NCBI RefSeq assembly: GCF_015624425.1 | Contig: NZ_CP049919.1 | Coordinates: 5,890,001 to 5,954,000, forward strand | Origin: Roseateles sp. DAIF2 | GTDB taxonomy: Bacteria > Pseudomonadota > Gammaproteobacteria > Burkholderiales > Burkholderiaceae_C | DNA: 64,000 bases | Reading direction: 5' to 3' | Shown: positions 1 to 7,693 of the stretch, piece after piece | How positions within the stretch are numbered: position 1 is the first letter of the stretch | Layout: the number at the start of each line of letters is the position of its first letter | Made by a program: the position numbers and the translations under genes | Notes under the pieces: model-generated | The model's input: the letters and a program-made list of their open reading frames with translations, nothing else | Told to the model about the DNA's origin: nothing | Database searches by the model: none

Positions 1-242
1 GCGCCCAGCTGATGCCCAACTCGGCCCTGACCGGCGAGGCCAACCTGCTGGTGCTGCCGAACATCGACGCCGCCAACATCAGCTACAACCTGCTGAAGAC
101 GGCGGCCGGCGGCGGCATCGCGATCGGCCCGGTGCTACTCGGTGCGGCCAAGCCGGTGCATGTGCTGACGCCATCGGCCACCGTGCGCCGCATCGTCAAC
201 ATGACCGCGCTGACGGTCGCCGACGCCAACGCCGCGCGCTGA
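1..242 (+). CDS. maeB: NADP-dependent malic enzyme, C-terminal end (partial)
   Basis: The open frame enters from the left edge and ends in TGA. The about 80 residues seen match the end of the phosphotransacetylase-like domain that forms the C-terminal half of large bacterial malic enzymes: the stretches PNSALTGEANLLVLPN, DAANISYNLLK and KPVHVLTPSATVRRIVNMTA are characteristic. In the MaeB family the N-terminal part decarboxylates malate to pyruvate with NADP, and the C-terminal domain binds acetyl-CoA as a regulator. The catalytic half lies outside the window, so activity cannot be judged. A plain phosphate acetyltransferase is less likely, because the VRRIVNMTA ending is typical of the fused form. 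Confidence 0.85.
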   Translation, partial: AQLMPNSALTGEANLLVLPNIDAANISYNLLKTAAGGGIAIGPVLLGAAKPVHVLTPSATVRRIVNMTALTVADANAAR

Positions 243-269
243 CCGACCAGGGCCGAAACCGGCCGTATA

Positions 270-293
270 CCACCGCCCCGCCCGGGGCGGTGG
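270..293 (+). terminator. GC hairpin after maeB
   Basis: A perfect 10-bp stem (CCACCGCCCC with GGGGCGGTGG) and a 4-base loop lie 27 bases after the maeB stop. No U-run follows, so it may be an mRNA 3' end or pause structure rather than a classical intrinsic terminator. Confidence 0.45.
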
Positions 294-473
294 CGCCCGA
301 ACAACGCACCAAACACGTGCATAAAGCGCCCGCGGCGCACTGGCTTTTACAAAAGTTTGTAAGAGCTCACCAGGGCATTTCTCACCCGTGACAGCTACTG
401 TCTACATGGCTTTCAGCAGCTGTGTGCGCACACTAACAAAGCCCTTGAACCGGCAGCAGGGCCCGGTCCCGAC

Positions 474-502
474 TTGAGATTTCCGGTCTCATTCGGTACC
501 AT
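474..502 (+). promoter_or_regulatory. candidate sigma-70 promoter of the RNase gene
   Basis: TTGAGA at 474-479 and TACCAT at 497-502 are separated by exactly 17 bases, in a stretch that is clearly less GC-rich than its surroundings. Transcription would begin near 509, about 20 bases before the GTG start of the RNase gene. Only sequence resemblance supports this. Confidence 0.45.
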
Positions 503-529
503 CTTGCTTTCAAAGTTCAGGGTAAACCC

Positions 530-946
530 GTGTTTTTGCTCGATCGGTCACCGGCGTGGCCATCCTGGCGCAGGCTTGGTCTGGCGGTCACCATGGTGGC
601 GACGCTGGTCGGTGGCGCCTCGGTGCAGGCCAAACCATCGACCGATCAGACGCAGGACACGGTGGCCTTGGCGGCGCTACCGCGCGAAGCCCAGACCACG
701 CATCGCCTGATTCTTGCCGGGGGGCCCTTCCCCTACGACAAGGACGGCACCGTGTTCGGCAATCGCGAGCGGCTGCTGCCCATCAAGGCCAGGGGCTACT
801 ACCGCGAATATACCGTCAAGACGCCGGGTGCCCGCAATCGCGGCGCGCGTCGTCTGGTCTGCGGCGGCAAGCCTCCCACCACACCCGACGCTTGTTTTTA
901 CACCGACGATCACTACAACAGCTTCAAGCGCGTCACCACGCCTTGA
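530..946 (+). CDS. secreted guanyl-type ribonuclease (barnase / RNase Sa family)
   Basis: The 138-residue protein begins at GTG with an N-terminal signal peptide (residues 1-34, hydrophobic LGLAVTMVATLVGGA, cleavage after VQA). The mature part carries the microbial RNase N1/T1 pattern: FGNRERLLP (76-84), YREYTV with the likely general base Glu93, GARRLV with the substrate Arg107 or Arg108, and DDHYNSF with the likely catalytic His128. Cys111 and Cys122 could form a disulfide. Such enzymes cut single-stranded RNA after guanine and are exported. A barstar-like gene follows 56 bases downstream on the same strand, which supports the identification. Whether it serves nutrition, competition or self-regulation cannot be told. 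The ribosome binding site before the GTG is weak. Confidence 0.9.
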   Translation: MFLLDRSPAWPSWRRLGLAVTMVATLVGGASVQAKPSTDQTQDTVALAALPREAQTTHRLILAGGPFPYDKDGTVFGNRERLLPIKARGYYREYTVKTPGARNRGARRLVCGGKPPTTPDACFYTDDHYNSFKRVTTP

Positions 947-1002
947 ACCGGAGCAGTGAGCGGCGGCCAGAGTTCTTGTGACTATATAGGAGGATCGCGA
1001 CC

Positions 1003-1398
1003 ATGCTTTTGCAGACCGTCCGTCCCAATATCGTGCAGGCCATCCGGGCCTACCGCGTGGAGGACTTGATGCTCGCCGCTCAGGAGGCGGGCCATCACTT
1101 CCTCTATGCCAATCTGAGCGAGGCCCAATCGAAGCAGGACGTGCTGGAGCTGATCGCCCAGTCCTTCCTGTTCCCCGCCCATTTCGGCAAGAACCTGGAC
1201 GCCTTGCACGACTGCATGACCGATCTGGTCCACAAGTCCGGCAGCCAGCCCGGCTTCGTCGTGGTGCTGGAGCAGCTGCCCGACAACATCCGCTTTGACC
1301 GCGAGGCCCGCGAGCAGCTGCTCGATGTGTTCCGCGACACGGCCGACTATTGGGCCGACCGCAAGGTCCAGTTCCGCTGTTTCTATTCTTTTCAGTAG
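1003..1398 (+). CDS. barstar-like ribonuclease inhibitor
   Basis: This 131-residue protein has no signal peptide and is therefore cytoplasmic. The segment HFGKNLDALHDCMTDL (about residues 63-78) is the barstar family signature, followed by the usual beta strand (GFVVVLEQL) and a C-terminal helix and strand. Barstars bind and block the active site of guanyl-specific RNases before export. A strong AGGAGG ribosome binding site sits 8 bases before the ATG, in contrast to the weak site of the RNase gene, which would give an excess of inhibitor. It is slightly longer than the 90-residue barstar of Bacillus. Pairing with the RNase gene directly upstream makes the role convincing. Confidence 0.9.
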   Translation: MLLQTVRPNIVQAIRAYRVEDLMLAAQEAGHHFLYANLSEAQSKQDVLELIAQSFLFPAHFGKNLDALHDCMTDLVHKSGSQPGFVVVLEQLPDNIRFDREAREQLLDVFRDTADYWADRKVQFRCFYSFQ

Positions 1399-1437
1399 CC
1401 CGCTCCCAAGAAAACGGGTCATGGGAGCGGGCTGCTG
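1393..1437 (+). terminator. long hairpin at the end of the barstar gene
   Basis: A 16-bp stem with one G-U pair spans the barstar stop codon: CAGTAGCCCGCTCCCA at 1393-1408 pairs with TGGGAGCGGGCTGCTG at 1422-1437, with a 13-base loop. No T-run follows on either strand. It could protect the 3' end of the RNase/inhibitor message or act as a Rho-independent pause. Confidence 0.55.
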
Positions 1438-1705
1438 AGGTGGCCCCGGTTGCTGAGAAGCCTGCTGCGAAAAACAGCAAGGCAGCGGCGAACGCCAACT
1501 TCGGCATGAACATGCCGATGATGTGCAGCGCCTTCGATACCTCGATGTGGCTCAACGCCGCCTGACGGTTCGAGTCCACGAACGACCAGCAAAGGCCCCT
1601 GCGGATCGCAGGGGCCTTTTCTTTTGCGCGCCTGAGCAGAAGTCCGGACGCCGGCGCCGGGCCGGCTTCGTACACTCGCGGCACTTCAAAACCCCGGAAT
1701 CCCCG
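1399..1705. other. gene-free stretch before the nucleobase permease gene
   Basis: About 300 bases hold two hairpins, the one overlapping the barstar stop and a canonical terminator at 1592-1625, with roughly 150 bases between them. I find no convincing protein gene here. A 19-codon frame (ATG at 1506, stop at 1563) has no ribosome binding site. The interval might specify a small RNA or a leader of the permease gene, since the second terminator has no obvious upstream gene of its own. Confidence 0.4.
1592..1625 (+). terminator. intrinsic terminator upstream of the permease gene
   Basis: The stem AAGGCCCCTGCG / CGCAGGGGCCTT with a 3 to 4 base loop (GAT) is followed by TTCTTTT, a textbook Rho-independent terminator on the plus strand. 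It ends 80 bases before the permease start codon and 155 bases after the barstar hairpin. Confidence 0.75.
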
Positions 1706-2992
1706 ATGAGTTCCCTTTTCCACTGGCGGGAAGTCCGCCCCGCCCCCGGCGCGGTCGTCGCCCCCGACGAGCGCCTGCCCTGGCCCCAGACCTTCGCGAT
1801 GGGCGTGCAGCATGTGATCGCGATGTTCGGCGCCACCGTGCTGGCACCGATCCTGATGGGCTTCGACCCCAATCTCGCAATCCTGATGAGCGGCATCGGC
1901 ACACTGATCTTCTTCGTGCTGACCGGCGGCAAGGTGCCCAGCTACCTGGGCTCCAGCTTCGCCTTCATCGGCGTCGTGATCGCGGCCAGCGGCTATGCCG
2001 GCGCGGGCCCGAACGGCAACCTGGCCGGTGCCCTGGGCGGCATCATCGCCTGCGGCCTGCTCTACCTGCTGATGGGCTTCCTGGTGATGGCGGTCGGCAC
2101 GCGCTGGATCGACGCGCTGATGCCCCCGGTCGTGACCGGCGCGGTGGTCGCGGTGATCGGCCTGAACCTGGCCGGCATCCCCGTCAAGAACATGGCGCCG
2201 ACACCCTTCGACGCCTGGATGCAGGGCCTGACCTTCGTCTGCGTCGGCCTGGTCGCGGTGTTCACCCGCGGCATGCTGCAGCGCCTCTTGATCCTGGTGG
2301 GCCTGATCCTGGCCGGCCTGGTCTACGCGCTGCTGACCAACGGCCTGGGCCTGGGCAAGCCGATCGACGTCAGCGGCATCGTCAACGCGCCCTGGTTCGG
2401 CATGCCGAAGTTCAGCGCGCCCAGCTTCGACGCGCAAGCCATGCTGCTGATCGCGCCGGTGGCCGTGGTGCTGATGGCCGAGAACCTGGGCCATCTGAAG
2501 GCGGTCGGCGCGATGACCGGCCGCAATATGGACCCGCTGATCGGCCGCGCCTTCGTCGGCGACGGCATCGCCACCATGGTCTCGGGCGCCGGCGGCGGCA
2601 CCGGCGTCACCACCTATGCCGAGAACATCGGCGTGATGGCCGCCACCCGCATCTACTCGACCGCCACCTTCGTCGTCGCGGCCCTGATCGCGCTGCTGCT
2701 GGGCTTCAGCCCCAAGTTCGGCGCGCTGATCCAGGCCATCCCGCTGGCGGTGATGGGCGGCGTCTCGATCGTCGTGTTCGGCCTGATCGCGGTGGCGGGC
2801 GCCAAGATCTGGGTCGACAACAAGGTCGACTTCGGCGACCAGCGCAACCTGATCGTCGCCGCGATCACCCTGGTGCTGGGCACCGGCGACTACACGCTGA
2901 AGTTCGGCGGCTTCGCGCTGGGCGGCATCGGGACCGCCACCTTCGGCGCGCTGATCCTGTGGGCCCTGCTGGGCCGCAGCAAGCGTTCGTAA
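1706..2992 (+). CDS. uraA: uracil/xanthine permease, NCS2 family
   Basis: The 428-residue inner-membrane protein has about 14 hydrophobic segments and the NCS2 hallmarks: the N-terminal block MGVQHVIAMFGATVLAPILMG, the TM3 region YLGSSFAFIG, the TM8 carboxylate region LMAENLGHLKAVG, and the TM10 region GDGIATMVSGAGGGTGVTTYAENIGVMA. These transporters bring in uracil or related bases by proton symport. The TTYAENIGV version is typical of UraA/RutG-type uracil carriers rather than xanthine or urate carriers, but substrate choice is inferred. The ATG at 1706 was chosen because upstream in-frame sequence reads through the terminator. No partner gene is adjacent. Confidence 0.88.
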   Translation: MSSLFHWREVRPAPGAVVAPDERLPWPQTFAMGVQHVIAMFGATVLAPILMGFDPNLAILMSGIGTLIFFVLTGGKVPSYLGSSFAFIGVVIAASGYAGAGPNGNLAGALGGIIACGLLYLLMGFLVMAVGTRWIDALMPPVVTGAVVAVIGLNLAGIPVKNMAPTPFDAWMQGLTFVCVGLVAVFTRGMLQRLLILVGLILAGLVYALLTNGLGLGKPIDVSGIVNAPWFGMPKFSAPSFDAQAMLLIAPVAVVLMAENLGHLKAVGAMTGRNMDPLIGRAFVGDGIATMVSGAGGGTGVTTYAENIGVMAATRIYSTATFVVAALIALLLGFSPKFGALIQAIPLAVMGGVSIVVFGLIAVAGAKIWVDNKVDFGDQRNLIVAAITLVLGTGDYTLKFGGFALGGIGTATFGALILWALLGRSKRS

Positions 2993-3020
2993 GAAAGAAG
3001 GTCGGCGCTCAGGCGCCGAC
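2991..3020 (-). terminator. intrinsic terminator of the lptD-surA-rsmA operon
   Basis: GTCGGCGC (3001-3008) and GCGCCGAC (3013-3020) form a perfect 8-bp stem that includes the rsmA stop codon. Read on the minus strand it is followed by CTTCTTTCTT. It lies between convergent genes and ends the leftward operon. Confidence 0.6.
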
Positions 3021-3782
3021 TTCCTGCGCCAGCGCGACGAACTCCGCCACCGGCACCTCCTCGGCGCGGCGCTGCAGGTCGAAGCTGCCACCGTAGCCGC
3101 GGCCTTCGAGCCAGCGGCCCAGGCTGTGGCGCAGCAGCTTGCGGCGCTGCGAGAAGGCGCTGGCGACCAGCTCGCCCAGCAGCGCCTCGTCCAGCACGAC
3201 GGGCTGCTCGTAGGGCAGCATGCGCACGATCGCCGAATCGACCCGCGGCGGCGGATCAAAGGCCTCCGGTGGCACGTCCATGATGGACTCCACCTGGTAG
3301 CGCCACTGCAGCATCACCGACAGGCGGCCATAGTCCTTGCCGCCCGGTCCGGCGGCCATGCGGTCCACCACCTCCTTCTGCAGCATGAAATGCTGGTCGA
3401 CCACGCGGTCGACGAAGCTCAGCAGGTGGAACAGGATCGGCGTCGAGATGTTGTAGGGCAGGTTGCCGACGACGCGCAACTTGGCGCCCTTGGCCTCGGC
3501 CAGCGCGCCGAAGTCGACCTTCAGCACGTCCGACTCGACCACCTCGATGTGCTCGCGCTTGCGCAGCTTGGCAGCCAGGTCGCGGTCCAGCTCGACCACG
3601 GTCAGCGGCCGGCTGCTGGCCGGCATGCGCGCCAGCAGCGGCAGGGTCAGCGCGCCCAGGCCGGGGCCGATCTCGACCAGGGTCTCGCCCTCGTCCGGGG
3701 CGATCGCATCGACGATGCCGTCGATGATGACGCGGTCGGTCAGGAAATGCTGACCGAAACGCTTGCGGGGAATATGGGCCAT
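3009..3782 (-). CDS. rsmA: 16S rRNA (adenine1518/1519-N6)-dimethyltransferase
   Basis: The 257-residue protein starts with [14 protein letters not shown], the conserved start of KsgA/RsmA, and has the SAM-binding motif [11 protein letters not shown] (about 40-50), the acidic VVELDRD ribose-binding position, and the NLPYNIS catalytic motif (NLPY, about 110-113). It dimethylates two adjacent adenines in the 3' hairpin of 16S rRNA late in 30S assembly. The start was set by this family N-terminus; an in-frame extension would run into surA. It is the last gene of a leftward operon, 13 bases after surA. In many relatives pdxA lies between these two genes, but not here. Confidence 0.95.
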   Translation of the reverse strand: MAHIPRKRFGQHFLTDRVIIDGIVDAIAPDEGETLVEIGPGLGALTLPLLARMPASSRPLTVVELDRDLAAKLRKREHIEVVESDVLKVDFGALAEAKGAKLRVVGNLPYNISTPILFHLLSFVDRVVDQHFMLQKEVVDRMAAGPGGKDYGRLSVMLQWRYQVESIMDVPPEAFDPPPRVDSAIVRMLPYEQPVVLDEALLGELVASAFSQRRKLLRHSLGRWLEGRGYGGSFDLQRRAEEVPVAEFVALAQEVGA

Positions 3783-3795
3783 CGAACGCTTTTGA

Positions 3796-5118
3796 CTACT
3801 GCCACTCGCGCAGTTCGACGAAGGCACGGGCGCGCAGGTCGCGCACCCAGTCCTGGTAGGCGTCCTCGTACTTCTGCTCGCGCAGCGCATTGCGCGCCTG
3901 CTCGCGCAGCTGCTTCGGATCGACCTCGACCTCGCGGCGCTCCTCCACCTTGATCAGGTGCAGGCCGAAACGCGAGGGCACCGGATTCGAGATGCCGCCC
4001 AGCGGCAGCGCGTTCATCGCTTCCTCGAACTCAGGCACGAAGCCGCCCGGCGAGACCCAGCCCAGGTCGCCACCGCCCTCGGCGCTGCCGTCCTCGGAGT
4101 TCTCGCGCGCCACCTGTTCGAAAGTGCTGCGACCGGCCTCGATCGCGCGCTTGAATTCCATCAGGCGGTTCGCGGCCACCTCGGCCGGCAGCTGCGGCGA
4201 GGGGCGCAGCAGCACATGGCGCGCATGGGTCTGGGTCACCAGGGTCGCAGCCTCGCTGCCATCGCGGCGCTGCACCAGCTTCAGCACGTGGAAGCCGGCG
4301 CCGGAGCGCAGCAGGGTCGGCGCGGTCTCGCCGCTCTTCAGGTCACGCACGAAATCGACGAACACATCGGGCAGGCGATCGGCCGGGCGCAGGCCGATCT
4401 CGCCGCCGCGCGCCTTGTTGCCATCCTCGGAGACCTCGCGGGCCACCTTGGCGAACTCCTCGCCGCCCTGGATGCGCTTCAGCGCGGCCTCGGCGCGGGC
4501 GCGGCGCTCGGCGACGACGCTCTCGGCCGCCCCCTCCGCCACCGGCACCAGGATCTGCGCCAGGTTCAGCTGCACGCCGCCGGCGTTCTGCTTGCGCTTG
4601 TCTTCCAGGTACTTGTCGATCTCGCCATCGGTGATGCGGATGCGGCCCTGCACCTCGCGCTCGCGCACCCGCTCGGTCATCATCTGATCGCGCAGGTTGT
4701 CGCGGAAGCGCTTGTAGTCCATGCCCTCCGCCTTCAGGCGCTCGCGCAGCTGCTCCAGGGTCAGCTTGTTCTGGGTGGCCACATTGCCCACCACGCGGTC
4801 CAGCTCGGGCTCGTCGACCCGCGAACCGTTCTCGCGCGCATAGGTGACGATCACGCGGTCCTCGATCAGCGCCTCCAGCGCCTGCTTGCGCAGCGCGTCA
4901 GGATCGGCGCCGGTGTCGCCGCGCTGGCGCGCCTCGGCGCGCAGCCGCTCGAAACGCTGGCTCACCTCGCTGGCCGCCACCACGTCCTGGTTCACCACCG
5001 CGGCGATGTGATCGCCGGGCTTCAGGTTGCTGGCACTACCAGTTTGCGCCCCGGCGACGCCGCAGGCCAGGGCCAGGCTCAATGCGCCGGCCAGGGTTCG
5101 AATGGACAGATCAGTCAT
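3796..5118 (-). CDS. surA: periplasmic chaperone and peptidyl-prolyl isomerase SurA
   Basis: The 440-residue protein has a signal peptide (about residues 1-24, [11 protein letters not shown]), an N-terminal SurA chaperone region ([16 protein letters not shown]), and two parvulin-type rotamase domains, near residues 180-280 (LAQILVPV ... [13 protein letters not shown]) and 295-395 ([11 protein letters not shown] ... [20 protein letters not shown] ... [14 protein letters not shown]). SurA escorts unfolded outer-membrane proteins through the periplasm, LptD being a prominent client in other bacteria. Here surA starts inside the last codons of lptD (8-base overlap), so the client and its chaperone are translationally coupled. 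The length is in the normal range. Confidence 0.95.
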   Translation of the reverse strand: MTDLSIRTLAGALSLALACGVAGAQTGSASNLKPGDHIAAVVNQDVVAASEVSQRFERLRAEARQRGDTGADPDALRKQALEALIEDRVIVTYARENGSRVDEPELDRVVGNVATQNKLTLEQLRERLKAEGMDYKRFRDNLRDQMMTERVREREVQGRIRITDGEIDKYLEDKRKQNAGGVQLNLAQILVPVAEGAAESVVAERRARAEAALKRIQGGEEFAKVAREVSEDGNKARGGEIGLRPADRLPDVFVDFVRDLKSGETAPTLLRSGAGFHVLKLVQRRDGSEAATLVTQTHARHVLLRPSPQLPAEVAANRLMEFKRAIEAGRSTFEQVARENSEDGSAEGGGDLGWVSPGGFVPEFEEAMNALPLGGISNPVPSRFGLHLIKVEERREVEVDPKQLREQARNALREQKYEDAYQDWVRDLRARAFVELREWQ

Positions 5119-7570
5119 AGGATCGATTGGACGAGCGGGGTTCGCTCAACTGGCGGTAACCGGGGATATTGTCTCTCAGGACCCCCAGCGCATTCGAACC
5201 GATCCGTGACAGGCCCACCAGCTCCAACTGGAGCAGCAGACGGGTGTTGGTCTCGGCCCGGCCGGTGGACAGACGCTCGGCACCGACGCGCAGGATCCAG
5301 CAGCCGGCGTCGTATTCCATGCCGACCACCGAATCGGTGAAGCGCCGGTCGCGCAGGCTGTATTGCAGGCGCCCGGCGCTGTACCAGGCACCGCCGCCGC
5401 TGCAGCCGCTGCCGGAGGAGTTCGCGTTGACGCTGCGCAGTTGCTCGCGCGCCGCCGCGGCGCCGAACAGCGGCCATTGCCAGCCGAGTTCCAGCTGCTC
5501 GCTCTGGCCGCGCGCCAGCCGGTAGGCGGCGCTGAGGGTGCGGAACGGGCCCGGCGAATAGCGCGCGCGCAGGGTCGAGCGCACGCTGCGGCCGGCATCG
5601 GGGTTGAACTGCAGATTGCCGTCCAGCCACCAGCGCCGGCTCAGGTGCGCCGAGCCGAGCAGCAGCAGGTCCGAGACCTTCTGCGTCAGCACCTGGCCGT
5701 CGGGCGTGATGCGCTGGTCGCTGAACAGGAAGCGCTGCACCAGGCCCAGGCGCAGCAGCTCCTCGCCGCGCTCGGACTCGAGCCAACGCGTCGTCGCGCC
5801 GACCGTCAGCTGGTGCGCGTCGGAGACGCGGTCGACGCCGGAGAACTGGTTCTCGGTGTAGATCGAGTCGAAGTTGAAGTCCTTCGCGGCCGCATCGAAG
5901 TTCGGCAGCGCCGACTGGTCGCGGTAGGCGGTGTTGACATAGAGCAGGCGCGGCTCCAGGGTCTGCAGCAGATTGCGGCCGAACAGCCGCGTCTCGCGCT
6001 CGAAGATCCAGCCATGGTCGATGCTGAAGCTCGGGATCGTGCGCGAGGCATGGCGGTTCACCATCCCGCTCGGCAGGCCCTGCTCGATGCGGTCGAAGGA
6101 GTAACTGGCGGCATTGACCGAGACCTTGGGGATCAGCCACCAGGCCGAGCCGCCCATCGGCAGGCTCACATGGCCCAGCGCATGCACGCGCGAGCCGCCG
6201 CGGATAGAGCCGTCGGCGCGCTGCGCGGCCAGCAGGTCGGTCGGCAGGTCGAAGCGGTTGTATTCCAGCTCCAACGAGCCCTCCAGGCGCGCGCGGCGGC
6301 CCCAGGGGATGAAGCCGGCCAGCACGCCCTCATCGGCCGCGCTGGCCATGCGCAGGCCGATCTGCGGCGAGCGCTGGTAGGGCGAGGCGAAGCGGGTCAG
6401 CGGGTCGGTGCCCTGCAGCACCTGCCATTGCTGCACCCGCGCATAGGCGGTGGCCTCGCCCCAGGCAAAGCTGCGCGTGCGGTTCAGCTGCAGATCGGTG
6501 CCGAGCAGGCGCTGGGTCGGGCTGCTGATGCGCTTGGGCAGGTCCTTCCAGTAATCATCGTCCGAGACCCGCTCGGCATTCAGCCGGTACTTCCAGTCCC
6601 GGCCCAGCTCGCCGCTGTTGGCCAGGTTCAGGGCCCAGCGCTTGCGGTCGGCCACCCGGTCCCAGGGCAGCCAGGCCAGGTTCAGCTGGCCCTGGTGCTC
6701 GGACTCCAGGTAGCGGAACTCGCTGTCCAGGCCCACGCCGCGGCGGCTCATCAGGAAGGGCGTCAGGGTCGCATCGCGCTGCGGCGCGATGTTCCAGTAA
6801 TAGGGCAAGCCCAGCTCGAAGCCGCTGCGGTTGTCCAGGCCCACATTGGGCGGCAGCCAGCCGGACTTGCGCTCGCTGCTGAGCGGGAAGCTCAGTGCCG
6901 GCGCGGCCAGGATCGGCACGCCGTGGAAACGCAGCACCGCGCCGGTGGCCAGGCCCTCGTTGGCCTCGAAATCCATCTTCAGGGTCTGGGCCGTCAGCTG
7001 CCAGGCCGGGGTCTCGCCCGGCTCGACGGCCGGGCAGCTGCTGTAGGTGGCGGCCTCGGCGCGGATGCGCTTGGCGTCCAGGAAGCGCAGGCTCTGCGCC
7101 TGGCCGCCGCCGCCGGTCTGCGAGAAGAAATAGCTCGGCGTGACGAACTCGCCCTCGAAGCGCTCCAGATAGAGCTGCAGGCTCGGGCCGCGCACCACAT
7201 TGCCGCCACGGCTGACCTCGACGCCGCCGCCGGCCTGGGCCAGGTCGCTGGCATGGTCGTAGCTGAGCGTCTCGGCGCGCAGCAGCAGGTCGCCGTAGCG
7301 CAGCTCCGCCTCGCCCTCGGCCTGGGTGCGCTGGTCGAGCTGGGAATCCAGCTTCTTCGCGCTCAGCACCAGGGCCGGCTTGCTCTCCTGGCCGGGCGTG
7401 CCCGGCGGCGTCAGCAGGCGCGAGGGCCGCAGGCGCAGCGGCTCGGCCGCGCCGGTAGCCGCGGGCGGCAGCGGGTCGGCCGCCTGGGCCAGGCCCGCCG
7501 CGCCCAGGCCGAGCGCCAGCAGCAGGGGGTGCAGGGGGAATCTCGAGGGGGGAGGAGATGGGCGCAGCAC
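5111..7570 (-). CDS. lptD: LPS-assembly protein LptD
   Basis: The large outer-membrane beta-barrel protein inserts lipopolysaccharide into the outer leaflet together with LptE. After a signal peptide (cleavage after AGLAQA) comes the periplasmic OstA/LptA-like jellyroll (AEGEAELRYGDLLLRAETLSYD, then the GGGVEVSRGG strand), followed by a barrel with alternating strands and the typical FPLSSERKSGWLPPNVG segment. The GTG at 7570 gives 819 residues and places the signal peptide directly at the N-terminus. An ATG at 7651 would add 27 poorly suited residues, so it is the less likely start. It is the first gene of lptD-surA-rsmA and is divergent from an amgK-like kinase, an arrangement also known from pseudomonads. 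Confidence 0.93.
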   Translation of the reverse strand: MLRPSPPPSRFPLHPLLLALGLGAAGLAQAADPLPPAATGAAEPLRLRPSRLLTPPGTPGQESKPALVLSAKKLDSQLDQRTQAEGEAELRYGDLLLRAETLSYDHASDLAQAGGGVEVSRGGNVVRGPSLQLYLERFEGEFVTPSYFFSQTGGGGQAQSLRFLDAKRIRAEAATYSSCPAVEPGETPAWQLTAQTLKMDFEANEGLATGAVLRFHGVPILAAPALSFPLSSERKSGWLPPNVGLDNRSGFELGLPYYWNIAPQRDATLTPFLMSRRGVGLDSEFRYLESEHQGQLNLAWLPWDRVADRKRWALNLANSGELGRDWKYRLNAERVSDDDYWKDLPKRISSPTQRLLGTDLQLNRTRSFAWGEATAYARVQQWQVLQGTDPLTRFASPYQRSPQIGLRMASAADEGVLAGFIPWGRRARLEGSLELEYNRFDLPTDLLAAQRADGSIRGGSRVHALGHVSLPMGGSAWWLIPKVSVNAASYSFDRIEQGLPSGMVNRHASRTIPSFSIDHGWIFERETRLFGRNLLQTLEPRLLYVNTAYRDQSALPNFDAAAKDFNFDSIYTENQFSGVDRVSDAHQLTVGATTRWLESERGEELLRLGLVQRFLFSDQRITPDGQVLTQKVSDLLLLGSAHLSRRWWLDGNLQFNPDAGRSVRSTLRARYSPGPFRTLSAAYRLARGQSEQLELGWQWPLFGAAAAREQLRSVNANSSGSGCSGGGAWYSAGRLQYSLRDRRFTDSVVGMEYDAGCWILRVGAERLSTGRAETNTRLLLQLELVGLSRIGSNALGVLRDNIPGYRQLSEPRSSNRSYD

Positions 7571-7693
7571 GGCGTCGGCGAACGTCTTCTTCTGACGAGG
7601 GTAATCGGAACCTCGGCATGCGGCCGACGGTTTGTAGAATTCATTATCCATGAGGGCCCCGACCTGGGCCGCCCGCTCCCCGTCCCGCCCCGC
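7571..7693. promoter_or_regulatory. divergent promoter region of lptD and the kinase gene
   Basis: The AT-richer patch around 7630-7650 (TTTGTAGAATTCATTATCC) is the only part of the region that looks like promoter DNA. It offers TAGAAT on the plus strand and GATAAT on the minus strand, so both divergent genes may start from it. No clear -35 elements could be assigned. Confidence 0.35.

Noticed and set aside
1404..1540. Minus-strand frame with a signal-peptide-like start (MFMPKLAFAAALLFFAAGF)
   Set aside because: It runs into antisense of the barstar gene without a stop, has no ribosome binding site and no homologue that I recognise.
1565..1592. tRNA-like GGTTCGAGTCC next to ACGACCA
   Set aside because: The T-stem does not pair (GACGG versus CCACG) and no acceptor, D or anticodon arm can be folded at the required distances.
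677..3259. Long open frame of 860 codons on the minus strand, antisense to the RNase, barstar and permease genes
   Set aside because: Composition is His/Gln/Arg-rich without family motifs; long antisense frames are normal at about 70% GC and the plus-strand genes have clear families.
5363..7693. Plus-strand open frame that could extend the amgK-like kinase by more than 700 codons
   Set aside because: The extension is antisense to lptD and has no motifs; the kinase fold starts at the ATG at 7694.
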